From contig NZ_JADEWH010000004.1 in assembly GCF_015207755.1 (NCBI RefSeq), forward strand, positions 248,001 to 312,000: a stretch of DNA of 64,000 nt. The letters run 5' to 3'. The notes under the pieces were generated by a model. The model was not told the DNA's origin. It did not search any database and saw only the letters and a program-made list of their open reading frames with translations. Of this stretch, positions 1 through 7,312 are shown in pieces. Source of the DNA: Nodularia sp. LEGE 06071 (GTDB taxonomy: Bacteria > Cyanobacteriota > Cyanobacteriia > Cyanobacteriales > Nostocaceae). The position numbers and the translations under genes are program-made. Each line of letters begins with the position of its first letter. Positions within the stretch are counted from its first letter, which is position 1.

Positions 1-292
1 TCCAATTTTCTAAAATCCGGGTGCTACCAAATCCGCCCCTGGTGCAGAGAATACCCCGACAATCTGGATCTGACCAGGCTGTGCTTAGTTGTTCGCGACG
101 AAACTCGTCTTTTTGAGCTAAATATCCCCATTTATCAGCCAGTTTTGGCATAATTTCCACTCGGTAACCACGCGATCGCCAAATTTCTACACTCCGCCCA
201 AATGCTTCAAATTCTCGCAACGCACCACTAGGAGCAATTACTCTTAATAAATCACCAGGTTGTAGAGGTGGGGGTAATATCTTAGATTGCAT
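1..292 (-). CDS. LD-carboxypeptidase (peptidase S66), 3' part cut by window edge
   Basis: Only the first 97 codons lie in the window; the rest is beyond base 1. Enzymes of this family (LdcA, muramoyltetrapeptide carboxypeptidase) trim the terminal D-alanine from cytoplasmic tetrapeptides during peptidoglycan recycling. The visible part has the S66 N-terminal pattern: PGDLLRVIAPSGA near residues 12-24, then CTRGGFGSTRIL near residues 83-94, whose Ser is the expected nucleophile. The Glu and His of the catalytic triad would lie further downstream and cannot be checked. ATG at 292 is the first Met and follows an AT-rich leader. Confidence 0.8.
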   Translation of the reverse strand, partial: MQSKILPPPLQPGDLLRVIAPSGALREFEAFGRSVEIWRSRGYRVEIMPKLADKWGYLAQKDEFRREQLSTAWSDPDCRGILCTRGGFGSTRILENW

Positions 293-671
293 AAATAATT
301 TACTAGGATTCAAAACTACAGATAAACCAAAATCAAAAAAGTAATTGTTAGGAGCTAGAAATCATAACTCTAACTCATAACTAATATAAATTTTCTGTTA
401 GTATAATATATACTTGACTTTTTAGATAATTTGGTGTGCAATTACCCCGAATAAATATTATTTATTTGAGAACCTTGTGGTCAGGACTTATCATCAAAAA
501 TTGACCAGCCATAGATGAGAAAATTAGCAAATATCTCAATTTCTCAGCTAATTTAGGGAATAATAAATATGGCAAGATTGCTATAACTAGTAATTTGCAG
601 GACAACTATGAAAATGGTTGTTACCGACGAGGAGTAGAATAATATTACCTAAAAGGCAAAGGATTTGAATT
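293..671. other. Intergenic region between divergent genes
   Basis: AT-rich spacer between the S66 peptidase (leftward) and the sensor kinase (rightward), so it should hold both promoters. I see no repeat, RNA gene or convincing ORF in it. Confidence 0.5.
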
Positions 672-2033
672 ATGCTGGCTACGCGTAGCATTACAAATGC
701 CAACGAGCTAAATCTGCGATTAGAGTCAACTTTGCAAGAATTACCTCTGTGGAAGATTCAGATTGAGCTAGAACGCCCAGTAAATGAATTGACTAAACTT
801 TTTGAGCTAGAACCTCTACTCCCAGGAATTATTTTGACTAGAAATAATTCTTACGCGGGAATGATGTCGCGTTCGACATTTTTTGAACATATGAGCCGTC
901 CCTATAGTTTTGGGCTTTTTTCTAAGCGCCGGATCGAACATCTTTATAACTTTCTCCGGCCAGAGATATTTATATTGCTGGGAAAGATACCCATTGTGGA
1001 AGCTACTCAGAGAGCGTTGGAGCGATCAGCGAAACTTGTTTATGAGCCAATAATAGTTTCAAATGAATCGGAAAATCATGGATTACTTGATTTTCATCAG
1101 CTACTATTAGCTAACACCCAAATTCATACCTTAACCCTGTCTCAGTTACAGCGTGTAGAGGAACAATCCAGAGTAGCCAAGGCAGGCTTTGATGATCTTC
1201 AGCACAACTATACCCGATTACTACAGCATGACAAAATGGCGGCTTTAGGTCAATTAGTTGCTGGTATTGCCCACGAAATCAACAACCCAGTTAATTTTAT
1301 TAGTGGTAATCTGGTTCATGCTAAGGACTACAGTCAGAAATTACTTCACCTCATCAGCCTGTACCAACAGTACTATCCTGATCCAGTAGCAGAAATTCAA
1401 ACTGAGATTGATGAAATTGAACTGGAGTTTTTAACAACAGACCTGCCTAATCTCGTTAATTCAATGGATATGGGCTGCGATCGCATCCAGCAGATCGTGC
1501 GCTCGTTAAAAAATTTTTCCCGCCTGGATGAAGCTGACAAAAAAACAGTTGATATCCATGAAGGTATTGATAGTACCCTGCTAATTTTACAAAGTCGCCT
1601 CAAAAAGCCAAAAACCAGTGAGAACATTACCCTGGTCAAAGAATACGGAAATCTGCCTGCGGTGGACTGCTACCCTGGGCTACTCAATCAGGTATTTATG
1701 AATATCTTAAATAATGCCATAGATGCTTTAGAAGAGTCGATAGTCAAGGGTAAAAAACATCATCCTCTCGTCATTAAAATTTCGACTCAAGTCATTGGCG
1801 GAAACTGGATAGAAATTCATATCACTGATAATGGGACTGGCATACCAGAGAATGTAAAGAAGCGATTGTTTGACCCATTTTTTACGACTAAATCCGTCGG
1901 TAAAGGAACTGGCTTGGGACTATCTATCAGTTATCAAATTGTGGTGGAAAAACATGGTGGGCAACTAAACTGTGTATCTATTTTTGGGAAAGGAACTGAG
2001 TTCATTATTAAAATACCACTCGCAAAGAACTAG
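672..2033 (+). CDS. Sensor histidine kinase
   Basis: 453-residue soluble sensor kinase. Residues about 25-125 form an input region of the cyanobacterial type with PLLPGIIL and GMMSR segments, resembling part of a CBS-like module. A short coiled linker (150-190) leads to the dimerisation/phosphoacceptor helix AALGQLVAGIAHEINNPVNF, with His201 as the expected phosphorylation site. The catalytic domain shows the N box (NQVFMNILNNAIDAL), G1 (DNGTGIP), F box (LFDPFFTTK) and G2 (GKGTGLGLS), so it looks intact. There are no membrane segments, so it should be cytoplasmic. No response regulator is adjacent, so partner and signal are unknown. Its TAG stop lies inside a dispersed repeat that begins at 2030. 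Confidence 0.9.
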   Translation: MLATRSITNANELNLRLESTLQELPLWKIQIELERPVNELTKLFELEPLLPGIILTRNNSYAGMMSRSTFFEHMSRPYSFGLFSKRRIEHLYNFLRPEIFILLGKIPIVEATQRALERSAKLVYEPIIVSNESENHGLLDFHQLLLANTQIHTLTLSQLQRVEEQSRVAKAGFDDLQHNYTRLLQHDKMAALGQLVAGIAHEINNPVNFISGNLVHAKDYSQKLLHLISLYQQYYPDPVAEIQTEIDEIELEFLTTDLPNLVNSMDMGCDRIQQIVRSLKNFSRLDEADKKTVDIHEGIDSTLLILQSRLKKPKTSENITLVKEYGNLPAVDCYPGLLNQVFMNILNNAIDALEESIVKGKKHHPLVIKISTQVIGGNWIEIHITDNGTGIPENVKKRLFDPFFTTKSVGKGTGLGLSISYQIVVEKHGGQLNCVSIFGKGTEFIIKIPLAKN

Positions 2034-2123
2034 TACCGCCGTGAATTCAAAAGTCAAAAAGTTGATTATATAGGCTTTTGATTGATTTTAAATAATCTGT
2101 TTATTTACGCCGTGCTGTACTAG
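2030..2123. repeat. Dispersed repeat, family R2, copy 1
   Basis: About 94 bp bounded by ctagtac and gtactag. Both ends also carry a cgccgtg word, in direct orientation, and the body contains AAAAGTCAAAA. The same arrangement recurs at 27362-27469. The stop codon of the sensor kinase is formed by the first bases of this repeat. Confidence 0.6.
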
Positions 2124-2254
2124 TAAAGCCAGTAAAAAGGCAAAACTCAAATGCTCGCCAGATATTAAATGAATATTTAGATGTATGTAGTCACAAATAA
2201 ATGCCAAACTGTACTTAGTTTGAACGAATTTTGTTTTATTACAGTCAAAACATT

Positions 2255-2710
2255 ATGTTTAAAAAATTGGGACTTAGTGTGCTGCTACTGGCAGTTATGG
2301 GAAATTTAGCCTGGACATCGAGTACTAGGGCCAGTTTCCAGGGAAAGCTTACCGTGGAAATTGATGGATTGAGAAACACAGAAGGACAGGTTTGTGTGAG
2401 CATATTTGGTAATAGTCAAGGATTCCCCAGCAATAGCGATCGCGTACTCAAAAAACAGTGTACGAAGATTGCCGACAACTCCTTAAAAGTTACTTTTGAT
2501 AACTTACAAGCTGGTAGTTATGCTGTTGCCGTTATCCATGATCAGAATAAAGACCAAATCCTCAATCGTAATAACCTTGGTATGCCCATCGAAGGCTTTG
2601 GGTTTTCCCGAAACCCAGAAGTTCGCACCAGTCCTCCTAAATTCAGGGATGCCGCTTTTTTGTTAGCAGGCCCAAATACAGTTATCCAAATCCAGTTGAA
2701 ATATTTATAA
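2255..2710 (+). CDS. Secreted DUF2141-family protein
   Basis: 151 residues from ATG 2255; a TTG at 2231 is in frame, but the ATG directly precedes a typical signal peptide (MFKKLGL followed by a hydrophobic stretch and an AxA-like site near residue 27). The mature part matches the DUF2141 pattern: LTVEIDGLRNTEGQVCVSIF, then KVTFDNLQAGSYAVAVIHDQN and a GFGFSRNP segment. This is probably a periplasmic or outer-surface beta-rich domain of unknown function. The last six bases overlap the end of the convergent gene at 2705. Family assignment is from pattern recognition. Confidence 0.8.
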   Translation: MFKKLGLSVLLLAVMGNLAWTSSTRASFQGKLTVEIDGLRNTEGQVCVSIFGNSQGFPSNSDRVLKKQCTKIADNSLKVTFDNLQAGSYAVAVIHDQNKDQILNRNNLGMPIEGFGFSRNPEVRTSPPKFRDAAFLLAGPNTVIQIQLKYL

Positions 2711-3904
2711 CTTCTTCTGTTCTGGCTTTTTGCGATGATCTTCAGGTAGACTCGGCTGATTGGGTAAAACCCGCATTTTATTCATCTGATTCAGCGCATA
2801 CTTGGCCGTAGTTTGCACATCAGCATCCTGGTCTTCCAGCGCGTGGGCTAACATCTGGCTCATTTGAGTCATCATGTCATAAACGCGAGTTAGGTCACGG
2901 ATGGCATTTTGCCGCACTTGTGGACTTTCATCTTGTAATGAAATCGCCAAAGCACGGTTCATTGGTTTGAGTGCGCGAGCGTTAATTTCTGCCAAAGATG
3001 CCAAAATTAAACTGCGTTGTTGAGAATCAGCATCAATCATCAAGTCTACCAGTGGCTGAATTGCCCGTGAGTCGCCTTGCTGACCCAAACTCCAAATAGC
3101 CTTGCGCCGCTTGGTGCGATCGCTACTACGTAAGTCCTGAATCAGTTCATCAATAATACTCAGTTTAGCCAGACGGGAAGTTGTTTCAGGTGGTAATACT
3201 GATGTGGGAATTGATGTTTTTCCTGTTTGTGGATTAATGACAGATACATGATTCTCCTGCGGGGTTGAGTTGTTTTGCAACTCTGGCGACGGTTGCTTGG
3301 TCTGGTTTTTGTGACCAGGACTCGAAGCTTTAAATTCAGTAGTTGTCGATTGTGACTCAACTTTGCTTTGACGATACCATCTCAGCAAGAACAGTAGAGC
3401 GCCAATACTTCCGAGAATTCCCAGACCCAATAATGACCACCAAAGAAACCCTCGCTGGCTCGGTTGCGGCTGTTCTGCTTGCGGCTGTTCTGCTTGCGGC
3501 TGTTCTGCTTGCGCCAGAGTATCAACAGAAGAGGCGGCAAAGAAATTTTTTTCTGCCGCAGCTGCTTTCAGACTCTGCCTAGTTGTCACATCAGCATAGC
3601 CATCTGTTCTTTTTAAATTTCGGAATCTCTGAAACTGAACTACAGCATTTTGGGTATTTTTCCCATACAGTCCATCTATCGCATCATCGTAGTATCCTAA
3701 ATCCTTTAATTTGGTTTGCAATCCCTTCACCTCTGTCCCTTGACTACCGGGTATAAGAAAAGTCGGGAGGGCAGAGATTGTTGAACTTGCTTGGGCAATT
3801 TCTGGAGATGCTAAGTTAGATGTTGCCGTACTTGCGCGATGTGGGTAAAAACCCAGGCAAGTAAAACAAGTAAAAATCAGAATTGAGGAATGGCATGGCC
3901 TCAT
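2705..3904 (-). CDS. Membrane protein with peptidoglycan-binding domain and HEAT repeats
   Basis: 399 residues. An N-terminal signal-like helix (10-25) is followed by a PG_binding_1 domain at about 50-112 (GSQGTEVKGLQTKLKDLGYY, IDGLYGKNTQNAVVQFQ). A Gln/Pro linker with three AEQPQ units (about 131-147) follows, then one transmembrane helix (152-173), a low-complexity cytoplasmic linker and HEAT/PBS-lyase-like repeats (about 255-375: RRKAIWSLGQQGDSRAIQPL, VRQNAIRDL). The layout suggests a cell-wall-anchored scaffold that links peptidoglycan to a cytoplasmic protein-interaction domain. Specific role unknown. It lies head-to-head with the DMT transporter's upstream neighbour region and convergent with the DUF2141 gene. 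Confidence 0.8.
   Translation of the reverse strand: MRPCHSSILIFTCFTCLGFYPHRASTATSNLASPEIAQASSTISALPTFLIPGSQGTEVKGLQTKLKDLGYYDDAIDGLYGKNTQNAVVQFQRFRNLKRTDGYADVTTRQSLKAAAAEKNFFAASSVDTLAQAEQPQAEQPQAEQPQPSQRGFLWWSLLGLGILGSIGALLFLLRWYRQSKVESQSTTTEFKASSPGHKNQTKQPSPELQNNSTPQENHVSVINPQTGKTSIPTSVLPPETTSRLAKLSIIDELIQDLRSSDRTKRRKAIWSLGQQGDSRAIQPLVDLMIDADSQQRSLILASLAEINARALKPMNRALAISLQDESPQVRQNAIRDLTRVYDMMTQMSQMLAHALEDQDADVQTTAKYALNQMNKMRVLPNQPSLPEDHRKKPEQKKL
3465..3514. repeat. 15-bp tandem repeat inside CDS (x3)
   Basis: Three tandem copies of TTGCGGCTGTTCTGC plus a partial fourth. Read on the minus strand they encode the AEQPQ units of the linker between the peptidoglycan-binding domain and the membrane helix. 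In-frame units of 15 bp allow the linker length to vary between strains. Confidence 0.8.
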
Positions 3905-4014
3905 ATTGTCAGTTTCAGCCTGAATGTGCTATTGAAGTTATCGATTCCACAATAACTTTAAGATGTTCAAATGTTAACTTTTAAGGTAACAGAAAAAACA
4001 TTAAACTTACTAAT

Positions 4015-5031
4015 TTATTTATGAGCGGATGCTTCTAAGACTGGTGATTGCTGTGTAGTTTGTTCTTTCTCACTCACTTTGTGATCCTGTCCCGCCAATT
4101 CATTGCGCTGGTTAATGAGATATATACTGATTAAAGTCAGTCCTACTCCTACCCACTGCAAGGGACTGAGAACTTCCGAGAGGAAGAGATTGCCAAATAA
4201 GAGGGCAAAGACGGGAGTCAGAAAAGTCAGAGAACTGAGACTGGTCAAACTACCACTAGAAGCAAAGTAAAAAAATAATCCGTAGGCGATCGCACTCCCA
4301 AAAACTGTAGCATAACCCAAAGCCATCCACTCAGATGTTGCCAGATTCTGCCACTGGTGCGATTCTGTCACTGCGGAAATTCCCCACAACGGCAATCCGC
4401 CCAAAATCATGTGCCATCCCGTAGCGGTTACCGGATCAGCATATTTACACACAAACCGAATCATCACTGTTCCCGCAGCCATTGAGAGGGCAGCTAACAG
4501 CATTAACCATTCACCACTAGCAAACAAATCTTGCCATTCGCCCATAGTGAAATTGACGTTGGCATCAAAAAAGTGAAGAATCCACTCATCGGGCAAACCA
4601 ATTAAACTGATGCCGAGGATTCCCAATCCTAATCCCAGCCATCCCCACAAACCAATATGTTCTTGGAATAGCCACAACGACAACAAAGCCACCGCCAACG
4701 GTTGGGAGTCAATCATCACAGAACCTAAACCAGCAGTCGTTCTGACTAATCCCTCCGCCAAAAAGCCTTGAAATAAAGCCCCATCGATCAAGGCAAATAA
4801 AATAATCCACAGCCATGCTGACCAACCTTTGGGTTGGGGTTTATCCATATATGCTGCGGCTATCAAAATTAACACCCCAGCGGGTAGCAATCGCACACCA
4901 GCCATAAATAGGGGTGTAGTGTGGGGTATAACTCCTTTCATCGCCACCATTGCCGTTCCCCACAGGAAAAACGGGGCGATTAACAGTAAGGGCGCTAAGG
5001 GAAATTTCGATGCACTGAGTTTCAGTTGCAT
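4015..5031 (-). CDS. DMT-superfamily (EamA) transporter
   Basis: 338 residues from ATG 5031; an in-frame TTG at 5058 is less likely. The protein is almost entirely hydrophobic, with about ten predicted membrane helices in two EamA repeats (roughly 15-150 and 185-315). FLWGTAMVAMKG near the N terminus and GSAIAYGLFFYFAS plus SLSSLTFLTPVFALLFG in the second half are typical of the 10-TMS drug/metabolite exporter family. The charged C-terminal tail is presumably cytoplasmic. Substrate cannot be told from sequence. It is transcribed away from the TnpB element that lies just upstream. Confidence 0.85.
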   Translation of the reverse strand: MQLKLSASKFPLAPLLLIAPFFLWGTAMVAMKGVIPHTTPLFMAGVRLLPAGVLILIAAAYMDKPQPKGWSAWLWIILFALIDGALFQGFLAEGLVRTTAGLGSVMIDSQPLAVALLSLWLFQEHIGLWGWLGLGLGILGISLIGLPDEWILHFFDANVNFTMGEWQDLFASGEWLMLLAALSMAAGTVMIRFVCKYADPVTATGWHMILGGLPLWGISAVTESHQWQNLATSEWMALGYATVFGSAIAYGLFFYFASSGSLTSLSSLTFLTPVFALLFGNLFLSEVLSPLQWVGVGLTLISIYLINQRNELAGQDHKVSEKEQTTQQSPVLEASAHK

Positions 5032-5209
5032 GGGTTTGCTGATGCCTTTGTTTAACAAATGCCAAAATTAGTTTACCCAATTTTACCGAAAATAGTGGGT
5101 TTAAAGCCTCGTCCTTCTAGGACGGCTTTTTATTTGGACATTTATTAATTTATCTTTCATTGTAGCGATAGTTAAAAATAATGTATGATGTACCCAGGAG
5201 GTGATAAAA

Positions 5210-6424
5210 GTGTTTAACCTAACCTACGAATTTAAACTCAAGCCGACTCAAAAACAATCGAATACTTTTGAGCAATGGCTTGAGATTAATCGTCGAGTCT
5301 ATAACTATGCTTTGCGCGAACGTAAAGATTGGTATAAATCTCGCAGTTGTCAGGTTAATGCTTGTTCCCTCCGTCGTGAATACATCATTCGGTCCGATAC
5401 TCCCCGTCCCACCTACGCTAGTCAATGCAAATCATTAACTGAAGCCAAAAGGACTAATCCTGATCTAAAATCTGTACAATCTCAGGTCTTGCAACAAACG
5501 TTAAAACGACTTGAAACCGCATTCACAAGTATGTGGGAACAAAATCATGGATTTCCTAGATTTAAAAAATCTGGAAAGATGCGTAGTTTTGTCTTCCCGC
5601 AAATGAAGGGGGATAAATTAAGTGGTGGGAGAATTAACCTACCTGTGATTGGTTGGGTTAAATTCCGACAATCCCGTTCAATCCCAGATGGGGGAGTGAT
5701 GAAACTTGCACGTGTAGTCAAGCGTGTTTCTGGGTGGTACGTCATGTTAACTATCCAGTGGGATGTTAGTCTACCCCAACCCATGCCACACGGGGAAGCA
5801 GTAGGAATAGATGTCGGACTAACAAATTTTATTGCCACTTCTCATGGTCTTTTAGTCAAGCGTCCGAGGTTTTTTGTAGATGCCGAACGCCAGCTGAAAT
5901 TGCTGCAACAGCGTGTCTCCAAAAAGCGATTAGGCTCGAACAATTGGAAAAAAGCACAAAAGAAAGTTGCTTCATTGCATGAGTACGTTGCTAATTGTCG
6001 TAAAGACTGGCACAGAAAGCTGTCTCATCAAATTTGTGACAGCGTTGGCATGGTGTTTGTTGAGGATTTAAATTTAGTTGGTTTGTCCCGTGGAATGTTG
6101 GGTAAACATTGCTTGGATGCTGGATTCGGTCAATTCTTTAATATCCTCGAACAAACTTGTTTTAAACGTGATGTCTATTTCCAAAAAGTAGATGCGCGGA
6201 AAACAAGCCAAATCTGTCCCAACTGCGGAATTAAGACAGGAAAGAAAGAACTTTCACAACGTACTCATGTTTGCTCAAATTGCGGCTATACGACTGATAG
6301 AGATGTTGCAGCCGCTCAAGTAGTCGCAATACGTGGACTTGCAGCCGTAGGGCATACGGTCAAGATGCTTGCTGAGGGTAAATTCATTGGAATCCCCGTG
6401 AAGCAAGAATCCTCGTGCCTTTAG
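5210..6424 (+). CDS. tnpB: TnpB, RNA-guided nuclease of IS605 family
   Basis: 404 residues. The start is set at GTG 5210 because AGGAGGTGA (5195-5203), a near-perfect Shine-Dalgarno, sits 6 nt upstream; the GTG at 5201 lies inside that site. The N-terminal OrfB helix-turn-helix region (FKLKPTQKQ, NYALRERKDWY) is followed by the RuvC core. RuvC-I is GIDVGLTNF (Asp about 201), RuvC-II is VFVEDLNL (Glu about 285), RuvC-III is DRDVAAAQV. A CxxC...CxxC zinc ribbon (CPNCG, CSNCG) lies between II and III. All catalytic acids are present, so the nuclease looks functional. Known family role: dsDNA cleavage guided by an RNA from the element's right end. Confidence 0.9.
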   Translation: MFNLTYEFKLKPTQKQSNTFEQWLEINRRVYNYALRERKDWYKSRSCQVNACSLRREYIIRSDTPRPTYASQCKSLTEAKRTNPDLKSVQSQVLQQTLKRLETAFTSMWEQNHGFPRFKKSGKMRSFVFPQMKGDKLSGGRINLPVIGWVKFRQSRSIPDGGVMKLARVVKRVSGWYVMLTIQWDVSLPQPMPHGEAVGIDVGLTNFIATSHGLLVKRPRFFVDAERQLKLLQQRVSKKRLGSNNWKKAQKKVASLHEYVANCRKDWHRKLSHQICDSVGMVFVEDLNLVGLSRGMLGKHCLDAGFGQFFNILEQTCFKRDVYFQKVDARKTSQICPNCGIKTGKKELSQRTHVCSNCGYTTDRDVAAAQVVAIRGLAAVGHTVKMLAEGKFIGIPVKQESSCL

Positions 6425-6439
6425 GTCGAGGAGTGTCAA
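6280..6439 (+). ncRNA. Probable TnpB guide RNA (omega/reRNA) region
   Basis: By analogy with characterised IS605 elements, the RNA overlaps the 3' end of tnpB and ends at the right-end hairpin (6411-6431), with the guide coming from host sequence just past the element (from about 6440). The hairpin is visible; the 5' boundary is a guess. Confidence 0.3.
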
Positions 6440-6578
6440 CGAACTATGAGTGTTTGTGTTCGCCTTAGCATCTGGGAAGGAGAAGAGAAGAAAATTGTTA
6501 GCGAAGCGTACACAGCGCTGCGAGTATTTTGGATTAATTCCGCCCTGAAGGAGCGGGGGTTGTACCGAAAATTCCCAA

Positions 6579-6608
6579 TCCAAAATCTAAAATCCAAAAT
6601 CTAAAATT
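6579..6608. repeat. Heptanucleotide tandem repeat (AAAATCY type)
   Basis: About four units of a 7-mer alternating AAAATCT and AAAATCC. The same motif occurs at 16022-16050 and, inverted, at 45222-45253. This is the STRR class of repeat known from heterocystous cyanobacteria. Confidence 0.6.
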
Positions 6609-6614
6609 TTTCGG

Positions 6615-6887
6615 TCATTTTGCTTCCAGTTCTGCATCAAGTTGCTGGGAATATTCCTCATCTGTGCCAAGTTCACGACGTTCCACAAATTCCATATTTA
6701 TAGTAGACAGCAGTTCGTTACTCGCCTCAAAGTCTGCATGGAGTTGCTGATTATAGTCCTCAATTCCAGTCTCTATATAAGACAGTAGTTCTTCTGTATT
6801 CGGTTTGTTTTTATACATATCAGCAAATTTTATGCAAGAGTGTTCAAGAGGCTCAATCTCCCCAATAACTATTGTGGCTTTCTCCAA
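6615..6887 (-). CDS. Small hypothetical protein, doubtful
   Basis: 90 codons with no ATG; the only start is TTG at 6887, and the frame is closed by a TAA about 20 nt further up. The product is acidic and helical with a repeated pattern (NQQLHADFEA and SQQLDAELEA), suggesting an internal duplication. No family recognised. It lies between the TnpB element and the MITE and has no evident ribosome binding site, so it may be the remnant of a longer gene rather than a working one. Confidence 0.3.
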   Translation of the reverse strand: MEKATIVIGEIEPLEHSCIKFADMYKNKPNTEELLSYIETGIEDYNQQLHADFEASNELLSTINMEFVERRELGTDEEYSQQLDAELEAK

Positions 6888-7032
6888 CTGCTTTTGGAGA
6901 AATTGCTCTTAACTTCTGTCAAATTATAGATGCCTAAGTAGGTGCGTTAACTAAATGTAACACACCCAAACGTCTAATTTAAACTATATCCTAGCAAAAG
7001 GAATTTGTTTGACATACCTCCTCTTCCTGAAT

Positions 7033-7179
7033 GCTACGGTGTACATACAAGTCCTGCCTGTCTGCGTTTGAGCCTGTTTAGCCCCCTAAATCCCCCAAGT
7101 TTGGGGGACTTTGAAAATTCTTGTTCCCCCAGAATTGGGGGTTAGGGGGCGATTCGATCACTTGTGTGTACACCGTAGC
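7033..7179. mobile_element. MITE, family R1, copy A
   Basis: 147-bp non-coding element with about 20-bp terminal inverted repeats: GCTACGGTGTACATACAAGT at the left end, and the reverse complement with one mismatch at the right end. Inside, GCCCCCTAAATCCCCCAA pairs with a second inverted repeat ending in GGGGGC, so the whole element can fold into a long hairpin. It is flanked by a perfect 9-bp direct repeat TTCCTGAAT (7024-7032 and 7180-7188), a target-site duplication. Further copies are at 18192, 52068 and 61683. Confidence 0.85.
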
Positions 7180-7312
7180 TTCCTGAATGAGAGAGGATTC
7201 CTTAACGCTTCATTGGGTCGATGCTACCGAAATAGTCTTACCATCCCTCGACGTTCATTTAAAGTCTCCCAATGCCCTATGGCGACTAGATTTATTTTAC
7301 CAGAAAGCCGTC

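Larger units (their letters stand above)
5103..6439 (+). mobile_element. IS200/IS605-type element with solitary tnpB
   Basis: The element encodes TnpB but no Y1 transposase TnpA. Left-end hairpin: AAAGCC (5103-5108), GTCC (5111-5114), loop, GGAC (5120-5123), GGCTTT (5124-5129). Right-end hairpin: CCTCG (6411-6415) pairing with CGAGG (6427-6431), overlapping the tnpB stop, followed by AGTGTCAA. TTTAA at 5100-5104 abuts the left end and could be the target/TAM sequence. Exact ends are inferred from the hairpins, not from an empty site. Mobility would need TnpA in trans. Confidence 0.75.
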
